From the NCBI GenBank assembly GCA_964019165.1, contig OZ025281.1, positions 12,211,888-12,275,887 on the forward strand: a DNA stretch of 64,000 nt, given 5' to 3'. The notes under the pieces were generated by a model. It saw only the letters and a program-made list of their open reading frames with translations. It did no database searches and was not told the origin of the DNA. Positions 1 through 10,151 of the stretch are shown in pieces. How positions within the stretch are numbered: the first letter of the stretch is position 1; the number at the start of each line of letters is the position of its first letter. Source of the stretch: Mastigias papua. Lineage: Eukaryota > Cnidaria > Scyphozoa > Rhizostomeae > Mastigiidae. A program made the translations under genes and the position numbers.

Positions 1-252
1 ATATTTTGGCATACGTTTGTGTCTGTACCGTTGTTTATACACTGTTGGCATTGGACTTCATTAGGAATTATTGCTGTGCAATTGTTTCATATTAAAGCAT
101 GACATTCTGATAGCTCTTTACGTTATGTTGATGTTTCAATTTCTGAAATTCCTTTATTATTTCATTGCAGATGAGGAAACAGATCAGCCTCTTTTGTATC
201 GATAAACCCTTTACGTTCTTTTGAACTAGTGGTTGTGCAGTCTAGAGAAATC

Positions 253-934
253 ATGGAACTACCTGAGTTAAGCTCCGGTCTGTATAGATGGATGACGATC
301 CCAAGTGTGATACACCATGTTACACTTATTATTGCATACCCTGTGATTTTACAGGAACGTTCAGACCTCATTCAAAATGAACGTGATGCTTTTTCTTGCG
401 AAGGCGCTGATAATGACGGTCACCAGGAAAGTCAGTGCTTTACTGCATACAGTAATGGTCCAAGTTCCCTCCATAGTTGGATCGCTCTACCGTGCTTCGT
501 GTGCCCTTCTGTAATCATTGCTTTGGCGTATCTATTAATCACGAGGAAAACACATAACCTCAAGAAAGGAAATTGTACATTTCACGCTCATCATTTCTAT
601 TTGTCCCATGTTCTGCTTTGTGTTCTATTTCATTTATCAATCATAATAGCTGTGATCGCCTGCGATTTCGGATATGGAAATAATAAACTTGTCCTTGATG
701 GCATCTATACTTGTCTGGCTGGAAATTTGACAATGCACTGTACAGATGAAAAGTCAGATTATAAAACAAAATTGAATATCGTTTGTTTTGCATCGCAAAT
801 AGTCTTGATGCTGCTGCTTTGGATAAATTTTTTTCTCTTTTGGCGTAAATGGAAGCCTAATACCGACTGGAGCGAAAAAGAGGGTCCATGCCGCAAATGC
901 TATTATTACTCAAAGAGGTTTTCTCTCTTTCCAG
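253..934 (+). CDS. Exon 1 of six: four-pass membrane protein, connexin-like
   Basis: The first ATG in an open frame that begins at 175 is at 253; a good acceptor (polypyrimidine then AG at 169-170) suggests a preceding 5' UTR intron. The exon encodes about 227 residues and ends at CCAG/gtatgt in phase 1. Hydrophobic segments lie near residues 16-34, 75-97, 114-137 and 175-197. The two loops between TM1/TM2 and TM3/TM4 each carry two cysteines (C49, C62; C154, C163). Connexin-like points are a S-x-x-H-x-W stretch entering TM2, a proline in mid TM2, a short basic cytoplasmic loop, a YTC start to loop 2 and an EK/KT-type stretch entering TM4. Connexins normally have three cysteines per loop, so this would be a divergent member that could form hexameric membrane channels. 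Alternatives are another tetraspan channel family such as CALHM or pannexin. The coding exon is well supported; the family call is inference. Confidence 0.6.
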
Positions 935-2014
935 GTATGTATTTACTCTCTAACATCTGATGAATTTTTCCACAATTTTTATTCCGTCTAAGAATTTCAC
1001 CAAACCTTTACTGAATATCAAGCATTGTACTTTCTTATGTCATTTTTTTATTTTATTTGTAGTGCTATGTTCCTATTCGCAGAGTATGATTCAATATTTA
1101 GAAGAAAACCTTCTCATAGTAGCCTCAAGGTCATAATGCGTTGCTTGCTCTCGTGTTCTGACGAAATTCTCTGACTATAGAATCTTTATACCTGCTGTAA
1201 TCTTGATATTAAAATCCGAGTATGCTTACTTGGAGGTAATTGGGAATTGCATATGGAAAGTTGGGATCAATGGTGATGTTCCAGTTGCAGTATTTTGCCA
1301 TTGTTCTCTCTATCATGTGCATTTTCTTTCAGACAAATTGGTTCACCGGCTCAGTGGCATGAGGGCTGAAAATTCAGTTGAACCCAGTGGTAATGAGACT
1401 TTACTTTTATCTATATGGCCTTGTCGAGCTGATAATGCCAAATAATGAAATTTCTCTAATAGTCAGTGACTCGTCATGAATGTTTCCTGAAAGTGGGTAC
1501 AGTACTTGCTCTAGAAGGAAAGGAAACAAACTTTGATCACTAATGCTGGTGTCGGAAGTTATGGGCACCCGTCAGAAATCTTAACTGGTCATGTTGCCAT
1601 GGAACTTCCTTGCCTTGTGGGACTTTTACATTAGTATTTTGAGCGAGTGTAAGGAAACTGGGTAGTAGAATTGCTATTTAGAGGTCATCCATAATGGATA
1701 CTCGCACCTTACGGGCGTAGAAGTAGCAAACAAAGGTAAAGGTTAGTTCTATATTCGATTCCGTGTTTAAAGTGCTTATGCAGCCAAATTTTGAAATATT
1801 TAAATTGTTGCCAGTTACCATAATCGTAATATGCTAGACACTGTTCAAAAATCAGAATCCAAATATGTACCTCCAAAGCGCTGTAATTAGCCTTCAAAGT
1901 TCCGTAATTCACAAGATTGCGTGCGAAAAAAGTTCTGTCCTTTTGACGTCATAAGTAGTACCCATCTGAATCGCTCGTACTCAAAACAAAGCAGACGTGT
2001 ACTGATCGCAAGCC
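935..2014 (+). other. Intron 1, left part: nothing recognised
   Basis: Between the exon 1 donor and the THAP ORF I see only low-complexity AT-rich sequence and short unconserved frames. A frame at 1203-1445 has no recognisable domain. Confidence 0.4.
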
Positions 2015-2410
2015 ATGGCAAGCATTGAAAGGAAAATGTCTGATGGTAGGAAACGATGCGTAGCTGTTGGACCAAATGCTGAAAGCTGTAGAAATATGGA
2101 ACATACACCCAGTGGCTCAATTCATCATTTTTGTCTTCGAGAGAAAGAGCCAAGTAGATATATGCAGTGGGTACGTTTTGTTCGTAGGCATGCGCCTAAG
2201 TGGACTCCGCGAAATAAACAGGCGATCCTTTGTGGCATAATCTTTGAAGAGTCATGCTTCACAGTTAATTGTAGTATTGCTAAGAATCTTGGAATGAAAG
2301 CGATGCTAAAGCCCGATTCTGTGCCAACAATCGACACCGCAAACGAGATGAAGGAGAAGGCAAGGCACCCCGGCAGTGAACACAGAAAGTTGAATCGGGA
2401 CCCTTCTTGA
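2015..2410 (+). pseudogene. THAP-type zinc finger ORF, degenerate
   Basis: A 131-codon frame with the hallmarks of a THAP domain: a Cys at residue 15, a TPSGSIHHF segment, Q-W-V-R-F-V near 51-56, W63-T-P, LCGIIFEESCF near 72-82 and a terminal SVPTI (AVPTIF-like box) near 102-106. THAP domains are C2CH DNA-binding modules common in P-element-like and Kolobok/ISL2EU transposases and in domesticated transcription factors. The expected second Cys (position 20) reads Pro and the His of C-x2-H (position 76) reads Ile, so two of four zinc ligands appear lost. It sits inside intron 1 of the membrane protein gene, so a transposon remnant is most likely. Confidence 0.65.
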
Positions 2411-2690
2411 ATCTAAACATCATCTCAATGTCAAAATAGTCCTGACGCAGTTTCTGAATTAAGATCCTACATAATTTTACCTGCCTATTATTTTGCTGTA
2501 TTTTGCACGTAAAATTTAGTATGACTTATCTCTCTCATTATATTATACAAAGTTACTGTACTTCAACAAAGATCTTGATATAGGGCTATAATATAGGTAT
2601 ATAGGCTATACTGTATAGCTACACGATATATTGCATTTAGTTGAAACAATGTCTTAACTACCAATCGAAAAAATCGCAGATTACACTCAC

Positions 2691-2929
2691 AAGCTATCAA
2701 CGTTTATTCGTCTTTTGAACCTTGCTTCAATTGTAGCTAGCGGGATATTATCTATATTATCTTCATAATGATAGGCCTCTGCTATTTCACCTGGAACGGC
2801 AAGGGGCTCGTCCCGATACGGTGCATTTGTGCCTAGAAAGCTAACACCATATTCGTCTCCACTGTCACTTCCTTCGTTCATCATCGATTCTCCATCACCA
2901 ACGCTCGGATTTGGCTCATCAGACGACAT
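2691..2929 (-). CDS. Acidic first exon of an unknown, probably transposon-related, protein
   Basis: Starts with ATG at 2929 and encodes about 79 residues. It opens with an acidic, Ser/Asp/Glu-rich N-terminus, followed by a GVSFLGTNAPYRDEPLA stretch. A good donor (AGCTT/gtgagt) ends the exon at 2691 in phase 2; read through, the frame meets a stop at 2687. It converges on the THAP ORF 280 bp away, and the two may derive from one mobile element. I do not recognise the family; no downstream exon was found. Confidence 0.4.
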
Positions 2930-3214
2930 TGCGAAAGATAACTGTGAGTACGAAGTTGGTTACAACTTCCTGTACTCCTCCTTTCATCATCAACAGTAAC
3001 TGTGTTTTGTTCGACGAGTACTTATGACGTCATATAAAGCTTTTCATTTTCACATGGGGTACATAACTTTACCTGAAGATTTATGTCACTTCTAGTCGAC
3101 AGAAGCTTAAGCGAATGGTACCAAAAGGATGAGGAAAGATGAAATTTTTTCGAAATTGATGTTAACTCAATTTCCAAAATTTTGTTGTATAAGTACTTTA
3201 TGGGAGTGCCTATT

Positions 3215-3440
3215 AGGGACCACACTTATCCTGAGCCGTCGGCATAGTGAGGTAAGGTGGCCAGTTCCTATCCTCGCCGCCTTTCACTTCCCCAGTGTTG
3301 CCACCAGGTACCCATTTATTGCTGGGTGGACAGTGAGCGAGCATTCCAACTATGATCCGAGGGTTCGGCTCAAACCATCGATGTTTCGTACAGCAGTCAA
3401 GCGCTCTAAGCATTCGGACATTCTCCAATCGGGTTGGCAA
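3215..3440 (-). repeat. SINE-like dispersed repeat, copy 1 (tRNA-derived head)
   Basis: About 220 bp nearly collinear with 9262-9478. Read on the minus strand it begins with a tRNA(Ser)-like segment: an AGCGCTTGACTGCTG stretch, then ACATCGATGGTTTGAGCC resembling a Pol III B box (GGTTCGANNC). A body of roughly 150 bp follows, ending near TAGTGAGGT/GCCGTCGGCA (plus strand). The shared head with 54217-54284 supports a family of short tRNA-derived retroposons. Confidence 0.5.
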
Positions 3441-4213
3441 AACTGGAGATAAAATGAAGACATTGGGAGGGGGTATTTACCCATAAATAGACATGCTTTA
3501 CAGAGATAGTTTTTAAATTTCTTGTTGACATTTATCTTTTGAAGAGAGAATAGAGCATTCACAAGTCGCTTTAATATCATGAGAAGCACTTTCATGAGAG
3601 AATTCTTCATAATGTCTTAATTTCAAGATATGTTGGACATACAAAGGAGAGTATGTAAGCAAAGAGTGGCCAAGCATTGACACGACGGGGGTTAGTACAA
3701 AGTGGCAAAGTCGTTCAGATTTCATTTATGGTGCAGATTTCATTAGATTATATACTATATGAAAGTAGATGCCATATGCTTTAAGAATATGCAGTAAAAT
3801 TTTTATCATACTGCACTGGAACGAAGTGGCAAGGAGATAAATACTCACCTAACTGGTTGTTTTCGCCAGTTGTGCGGCAGTGCGGTAGATCGGAAAACTG
3901 ATAAGGACGGGTGAAAGGTAGATTTTTCAGAGAAATCACACTACACTGTTTTATAAGTATCGATGCAAGAATATTACAAGGCGATGAACATGCCCAGCAA
4001 AACTCCGACAAGGTCATCACTAGACAAAGTTTGGATGGTCCAAGGCTTCATCGATTTGTTTTCGGATCTGTATAGATAAGTTCAATTGATATTTATCTAC
4101 TGTGTCAATATGCGAAATCCCTTAACCTATATTTGCCTATTCATTGTTACCTAGCATCACGTCTTGTCTGTTATAATTGGAGAAATCAGTAATACAATAC
4201 AATATTTGAACAG

Positions 4214-4288
4214 GTGATGCCGGAGTCATATCAAATACCGGTGTTACATCTAAAATACCACCAGGTGACCATTCTACAAATTATCAGG
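4214..4288 (+). CDS. Exon 2 of the four-pass membrane protein gene
   Basis: 75 nt between an acceptor (TTGAACAG) and a strong donor (CAGG/gtaagt). It enters and leaves in phase 1, matching the phase-1 end of exon 1. It encodes a polar stretch beginning GDAGVISNTG with no hydrophobic segment, so it is probably the start of the cytoplasmic tail after TM4. No other frame both stays open and fits the neighbours. Confidence 0.6.
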
Positions 4289-4470
4289 GTAAGTTCTAAC
4301 AGGATGGATATTTGATATATGATGAAGATATTCTGCTTCGGCTACTCGTTAATTTTACATAAATATGTTAATGTCTGATCATCAGTTTGTAGGTATGATT
4401 TCGGGAGATGAGGTCAGGTGTAATAGAATGACTTTCCTTTGCTATTGGCAGTAGTTTGCTATACCCTTTG

Positions 4471-4556
4471 GCTAGTAAGTTTCCAGTCTTGTCACTGAGA
4501 TTTAGTTGCAAGTAGTAAGTTTCCAGTCTGGTCAGTGAGATTTAGTGGCAAGAATG
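4471..4556. repeat. Short tandem duplication (~38 bp, two copies)
   Basis: GTAAGTTTCCAGTCTTGTCA and GTAAGTTTCCAGTCTGGTCA start successive copies, each continuing with GAGATTTAGTNGCAAG. Confidence 0.7.
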
Positions 4557-4744
4557 GAGGAAACTTTATTAATTTTTCTCATTCCAGTAAATGAATGCAA
4601 TTTTTAAGAAGTGAAAAAGTGTGAAACAATATCCTGTATAATATATGCAGATTGAACAATGAAAATTTCTCTCTAGAGTTTAATTCCACCTTTGGTTTCC
4701 TGTAATAGATTTAACTGTATGCAAAACACTATCACCTGAGTGTA

Positions 4745-5268
4745 TTCCAACTAACTGGCTTCTAGATATCCTAGGATTAAGAACACGTGCATTTAGAATC
4801 TTGTTTAATTCTGCTCTCATAGAAGATGGGGCCTCAATACATAACCAAGTGCAGTCAATTATAATTCTTATTGAAGGGTAGCGTACAAACTAAGATAACA
4901 TTACCTCATCTATTTTGGCTCTTTGAAGGAAAAGGAAAGAATAATTGGAGTTCATGGTAGAAAATTTAATCCAATTAGTATATATCTTAGAGAACTGTGC
5001 CATTGAAATTCCAAACTTGTCAGCAAGATCATTATGAAATAACCCAAGTTTTAGTTCACGCTTTCTTTTTGGGCCAGGTTTTGATGATGACTTACTTTTG
5101 TCTAAAACATTATCTACATTCACAGTTGCATCTGACCATGAAATTGAATGTATCCATGAGGGTATTAAAGTCTAGAAAACCTGTGTAGAACCGAACAGCT
5201 GAAGCATCGTTGTTCAATTTATCCACAGAAAAGAACTTATAGGAACGTGAATTTGTGTGCTTCCTATA
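4745..5268 (-). pseudogene. THAP/Tnp_4-type transposase: HTH and start of DDE domain, decayed
   Basis: Read on the minus strand in order. Near 5260-5160, in a different frame from what follows, an AVRFYTGFLDFNTLMDTF stretch is typical of the linker in THAP plus DDE_Tnp_4 transposases. Then 5123-4890 gives a basic KPGPKRKREL followed by GLFHNDLADKFGIS and a FSKIYTNWIKF helix, matching the HTH_Tnp_4 DNA-binding fold. After a further break, about 4880-4790 reads YPSIRIIIDCTWLCIEAPSS, the first strand region of the DDE nuclease (IDxT-E motif partly lost). Frameshifts and loss of later catalytic parts show it is dead. It is the 3' continuation of the THAP ORF at 5682-6203. Confidence 0.6.
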
Positions 5269-5269
5269 G

Positions 5270-5660
5270 ACTGCTGTTCGTTCAGTGACATCCTTCGTTG
5301 ATCCATGTTGTGGCGAGTATCCTTATTTAACGTGGAGAGAACACGGAGGCAGAGAGAGGAGACGATGTTGTTGACTGTACTCTGATTCTACTCTGACTGA
5401 ACTTTACATTACAAATAACAGTGATATATACATAAACAGAGAACAACCCAAAATAAACACGAATTACGTAGAGGAAGGGTTAGGTGGTTGTTAGTTGTTT
5501 GTTGAATGGATTCGTGTGGCGATGTTTGCGTGGAGAACAACAGAAGAGGAATGACCAGATGTGTGATGACAGAAGTGACGTACGGTGATGTCCCAGGTGT
5601 GCGATTTGAGAATGCGAGTGAATGAAAAGAAGAAAATCGGCGTTGAGTAAGAAATGGCCT
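5270..5660. other. Insertion between the halves of the THAP transposase; LTR-like, uncertain
   Basis: About 390 bp separates the THAP ORF from the linker/HTH part of the same decayed transposase. A TGTTGTGGCGAGT start near 5309 and a CTACA end near 5670 would suit a solo LTR (TG...CA). No clear 5-bp target duplication is visible, so this could equally be an intron or transposon spacer. Confidence 0.25.
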
Positions 5661-5681
5661 ATGCTACAATGTTTATGTTCA

Positions 5682-6203
5682 CTACAAACTTCCTTTTGCC
5701 CTAAACCCTATTAAGTCTTGATAGAGATTTTCGTTACCTAAGGAGTGATCATATTCAGAAAATGCACCAAAATCACTAGTTTCTATACCATCCAAAGATA
5801 AAGAAGATAAAGAAGAGGTTGGGGAAGTGCATGCATTTTTGTGCATTTTATCACTCAGCTGTGATTTACTGCGGTTCCTAGGCTCTCTATGTGATTGGCG
5901 AGGAGTTACCAAATAGTAGAGACGATTTGGAACTGCTCCTGCGACTAACTTCAAGCAATGTGGGCTTCGTTTCGTATCCTCATCACGAAAATGTTCCTGG
6001 CACAGACAAGTGGCACCAAAAACTCGGAAACCATCCATGCCGTCAATTTGTTTAATTTCAGTACACAATATGCGCTCCTCTGGGTTATTCTCAGATAACT
6101 TAAAGAAATGCAGGCCACTCGGTGTTCCATGATAATTGTAAAATGTATTTGAACAGCCACACTCTGCACACTCCCCTCCAACTGATTTTGACACTCGACT
6201 CAT
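5682..6203 (-). CDS. THAP-domain ORF, N-terminal part of a transposase
   Basis: 173 codons from ATG at 6203. Residues 12-95 fit a THAP C2CH finger: C12-x2-C15 (plus C17), TPSGLHFFKLS at 27-37, C68-x2-H71-F, and an AVPNRL box at 90-95. The rest is Ser-rich and polar. The DNA downstream on this strand (4745-5268) carries the HTH and partial DDE domains expected next in a THAP transposase of the ISL2EU/Harbinger-like type. This is best read as the better preserved 5' end of that mobile element, lying antisense in intron 2 of the membrane protein gene. The invariant tryptophan expected between the ligand pairs is not evident. Confidence 0.6.
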   Translation of the reverse strand: MSRVSKSVGGECAECGCSNTFYNYHGTPSGLHFFKLSENNPEERILCTEIKQIDGMDGFRVFGATCLCQEHFRDEDTKRSPHCLKLVAGAVPNRLYYLVTPRQSHREPRNRSKSQLSDKMHKNACTSPTSSLSSLSLDGIETSDFGAFSEYDHSLGNENLYQDLIGFRAKGSL

Positions 6204-6464
6204 TGATCGTGCACTCCTAGCACTAGGCTTCTATCTCAATTGCATCATTCAACTTCGAATTTGTACTCAATTCGCGTAAAACCTGTCTGAGGAAAATTTA
6301 CGGCATCATCGGTAGCCTCTTCCTCAAGCCAGGAGCCTCTGTCTCAAACGAATGTGAAAGTGATTGACATTTGACTTTCTACCAATTGAATTGTTCGAGC
6401 TAGCATGTAAAATCAAAATGCGAGAAGCAACATACTCGTAATTATGCACCTGTTTAACGACAAA

Positions 6465-6728
6465 TATCTTTAACCACCCTTTCAAAGTCATACTATCTAA
6501 TCCACGAACTATTTCCCACAGACCTTTCATCCCAAGAACCTGTCAACTTTGGAACACCTTAGCTTCCATTTCCTTTCCTGAAACCTACAACTTATCTTGC
6601 TTCAAATCTAACGTCATCAAGCTTGATCTCATCTCCCTATCTATTTACTTGTCCTTTCTCTTTCTTCCTTTGTCAGGGCTTTGTTATACGCTTTATTGGC
6701 CTTTCCCTGATATTACTTATTAATTAAG
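6465..6728 (+). mobile_element. 5'-truncated LINE 3' end (same family as 33187-34745)
   Basis: Encodes LSNPRTISHR, then ISFPETYNLSC and a terminal LDLISL stretch. It is near-identical in order to the C-terminus of the LINE at 33.2-34.7 kb, including the downstream TCAGGGCTTTG and TTGGCCTTT stretches. It is 5'-truncated by incomplete reverse transcription. Confidence 0.65.
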
Positions 6729-6729
6729 T

Positions 6730-8848
6730 CAAAAAACGTCAAGCCAGCAAAAGAGACTTCCATATTGTCACACTACGCAGTGCTGTACCGTGCAATTCGT
6801 ACCTTTGAATCAGAAAAAATTCCCGAAAACCAATCTATGGTGCATACTGAACGTTAGATTCACTCCGGCCTTTACTAAGGTGCTGAAGTTCAATTAAGAT
6901 GTTCCTTTTGTTAGGCCAGTTGCGACTGTAAAGTGCGGAGGTGTCACACTCCAGATAGGAGTTCTGTCCGCGAATACCCAAAATTTGCCATGCCATTTCT
7001 ATCGGTAAATTTCTTTCAGTCTTTGCATTCTAGGAACCAAAGACAGTATTGTGTGCTGTGAGGTAGCAGATAGCTTATGAATTTCTTATCTTTATAGATT
7101 CACGTAGCATATTGAACACATTATGCTTCAGCATATTTTGTATTGATAGGAATCACACTCATTTTTTTGGCAAATTGTAGGTCCTACACTTCTCACTCCC
7201 TGAAGAAATTCTCTAATTTAGCTTATATAGAATATAGGGCGTATTATAGTGTATCCGGTAACTCTTTATCTATTTGACCACTGTAAATACTTGGCGTTCC
7301 AGAAAAGTTAATAGTAATTAAACAAGACCGGTTAGTTTTAATCGGTATATCATGCAGAAATAACCGTCAATCACTGTTTCCATTTGTTTTGGGCACTGTC
7401 ACATATAGCATTCGTGCTTGCTTTATTGAATATTTGATGATATTTGTATGATTTCCAACGGTCCTACCTTGTCAGACTTCCCCTTCTCGTAAACGTGCTT
7501 GTACACAAACGGAAGCAACCTCTTTGCAGCTGAGGTACTTTTGGAATTTCACATAAATGGTGCGAGAGCCGGCACTGATCCCAAAGAGCTGCAGTAAGAT
7601 AAGGACAAAAAATTGTGAACATAAGTAACAGCTGGCGATAATAACAATTGGCGATCGACTAAGAAAGGATAGAATCTGAATACTGTTATCAAATAGGATA
7701 GATTCATGCTCTTCTGTATTACTGCTGTACTTTATTCTACCTGTTGAAAGCATGAGTTACTTCTAAGTACTTGCACTATCATGTTCTAGCTATATATTCT
7801 TTGATCCTAAACTACCTACATCACGGATGCATACATTGTAAAAGCTAGGTTCTACTTCTGTTGTGTCTTTAGGTTGAAACACACAAATCAAACAAATAGT
7901 TTATTAACTATTGTAATATATCCACAGGCTCGGTTATACTGTATTAGAAACTGTGTACTCTTACTATGTCCGTAATGCTTGCATTTATCAATCAAAAACA
8001 ATCGAGAAAGTTGGTGTATTTATACACATCCAATAGAGAATTCTCAGTTTATTTACATAATGATTCCGTCTTGCGTCAGTAAGTCAATAATGTCTCTTTC
8101 CATAACAACTTCCTTACTGCATAAAGCAAACTCTACTTTCACTAGTATCTCAACATCCTTCATTTTCGCGGCCATTTTGATGGTGTTTTTATTCTGATTT
8201 GCCCTCAAAACGGTTTCATCGTCCCACATTTGCCTTAAAAACAATGATCTTGTGCTCACTTGGGGTCAAAGATAACCCGATACTTGGTGCGAAATTCACT
8301 TCTTTCCGTCTTAAGGTCAGTTTGACTGCTTAGTTTAACTGGACAGTTTAACACGTACAACTTTCGATTGATCGGTTAAAAAATATCATAGAAATTGACT
8401 GAAGAGCAAAAGCTGAAGAAAAACTGATCGTCGTTGGGAAGCGCAGCTTTAGGATAAATTACAGTACCAAGGTCGCAACAAGGAACAGAGACATTTCTCC
8501 ATCTTGATATTTATATTAACGGCATATTCATGTATTAAAGTTAAGACATATCCAGTAATTTAATGTAGCATCAAATCCGGAGATTGAACGATTCGACGCA
8601 AACGAGAGTCATCATCAGAACAAAACTGATCGTGTATTTCAGTTTTAAGTGTTTAATTTGCTTGCTGATAAACGTTTCGTACGTAAATGACTGAAGAGAC
8701 AGATGTTTGTCTGCAATAACTGTTGTTATGTATCTTCACTAATTATTAAGTAAACTGATCATCGGTATTGTCTTCATTGTTTCCGAACATTATTTCCATA
8801 TTGCCCATACATTTTTTTTATATCTAATATACTGCATTCATTTTACAG
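6730..8848 (+). other. Intron 2, right part: little recognised
   Basis: AT-rich intronic sequence. Around 8437-8510 a GAAGCGCAGCTTTAGGAT ... GAGACATTTCTCC segment resembles 49283-49350, so a small dispersed repeat is present. No convincing exon was found. Confidence 0.4.
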
Positions 8849-8929
8849 TGGCAAATTATACCGCAAGCCGTGACCACAGAGATGGTTGTACCAAAAAGTC
8901 GTCAGAGAATGAAACAACAGGGAAATTAA
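8849..8929 (+). CDS. Exon 3 of the four-pass membrane protein gene
   Basis: 81 nt between TTTTACAG and AAATTAA/gtatgt, phase 1 in and phase 1 out. It encodes a charged, Ser/Thr-rich stretch (VANYTASRDHRDGC, then KKSSENETTG). It continues the hydrophilic tail and offers several possible phosphorylation sites. Confidence 0.55.
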   Translation, partial: WQIIPQAVTTEMVVPKSRQRMKQQGN

Positions 8930-9261
8930 GTATGTGGTAAATATAGATGATTTCTTATCAACGAGTTTGCTTATTGTCCCCCCCCATGCTGCCCAAAAGA
9001 ATATTTTGGAGCACCCTCCTCAGGATAATAACAATTGTTGGAGTTTTCCCTTAGGAACAGGTGAGAGTGAATATGCGTACGATACTATCCATGATAGTGT
9101 TTTGTAGCGAATTTTCTTCTGTCTTCCCAATGCAGGTGTATTTTTGCACTTCTTAACTTAATTCAGATTCTTAATGAAGCAGCATTATCAGAGTGCGGCA
9201 TTGCCGGAGATTAAAAGGGTTTCATCCTATGTACGATTTCGTACTCTCTGAGGTGCTTGTT

Positions 9262-9478
9262 ACAGAAGAAACTTATTCTGAGCCATCGGCATAGTGAGGT
9301 AGAGTAGTCAGTTTCTGTCCTTGGCACCCTACACTCCCTAATGTTGCCTCTAGGTACCTATGTGCTGCTGGATTGACAGTGAGCGAGCATTCCAACAATT
9401 ATCTGAGGGCTTGGCTCGAACCATCAATGTTCCACTCAGCTGTCAAGCGTTCTGATCTTTTGAGCACTGCTCCATAAT
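9262..9478 (-). repeat. SINE-like dispersed repeat, copy 2
   Basis: Second copy of the 3215-3440 repeat in the same orientation. The minus strand reads AACGCTTGACAGCTGAGTGG, then ATTGATGGTTCGAGCC, an almost exact Pol III B box. The body diverges by scattered substitutions. It lies in intron 3. Confidence 0.55.
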
Positions 9479-9875
9479 TTTAGAGAGGCAGGAATAGTAT
9501 TTCACCCAGCCGATGCATTTTCTGGAACATTTTAATTGGCGTTTAATTTACCTTTTATCCGGAAACATGGGTATTCTTAGTATTGCCAGTTTGAAAAAGT
9601 CAATGGCAGCTTGCTCAATAATTTCTTATGTTATGAAAGAGAATTAGCTGCGGCTGATAACTATACGGGATTAAGTTATGCAATCACCTGACAACTGAGG
9701 TTTAGCACGCTCCTCTATTCATTTTAAAATTCCTCTACCTTTGAAGTTCGATATCTTATGTTCAACTGGAATATCGGCGCGTCAGGTATTGCATTTCCCT
9801 TTAAATTACTCTTTAAATCTTCATACTGTAATATATGTGATCGTAGAATTATACGTGTCACTTGATTTGAATATA

Positions 9876-10151
9876 CAATCACTGTCAAAAGTCCTTGGAA
9901 CACTTTTTAACTGCAGCATTTTATGCGGACAATTATGAGATTCCGGTAAAGCACAAAGGACTACGCCCCCTACCCCCCAGAACAATGTTGAATTGACGGT
10001 TGTGTTAGCTAACAGTTGTATGAAAGCAATTTGACTTATTTACTGCGCATAAAACCTGTATAAATCAACATTGTTTTCAAGGAGAGAGGGGAACACTCAC
10101 CAGCAAGTTCAAAAAATACAGCAAGTGTTCCAATACTTTTGGCATTGATTG
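9876..10151. mobile_element. Tc1/mariner-type MITE (276 bp, TA flanks)
   Basis: Terminal inverted repeats of ~28 bp with mismatches begin CAATCACTGTCAAAAGT and end ACTTTTGGCATTGATTG, directly flanked by TA on both sides. A second inverted pair (CCCCC...CAATGTT and AACATTGTTTT...GAGAG) lies inside. There is no coding capacity. It is related to 14980-15272. Confidence 0.65.
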
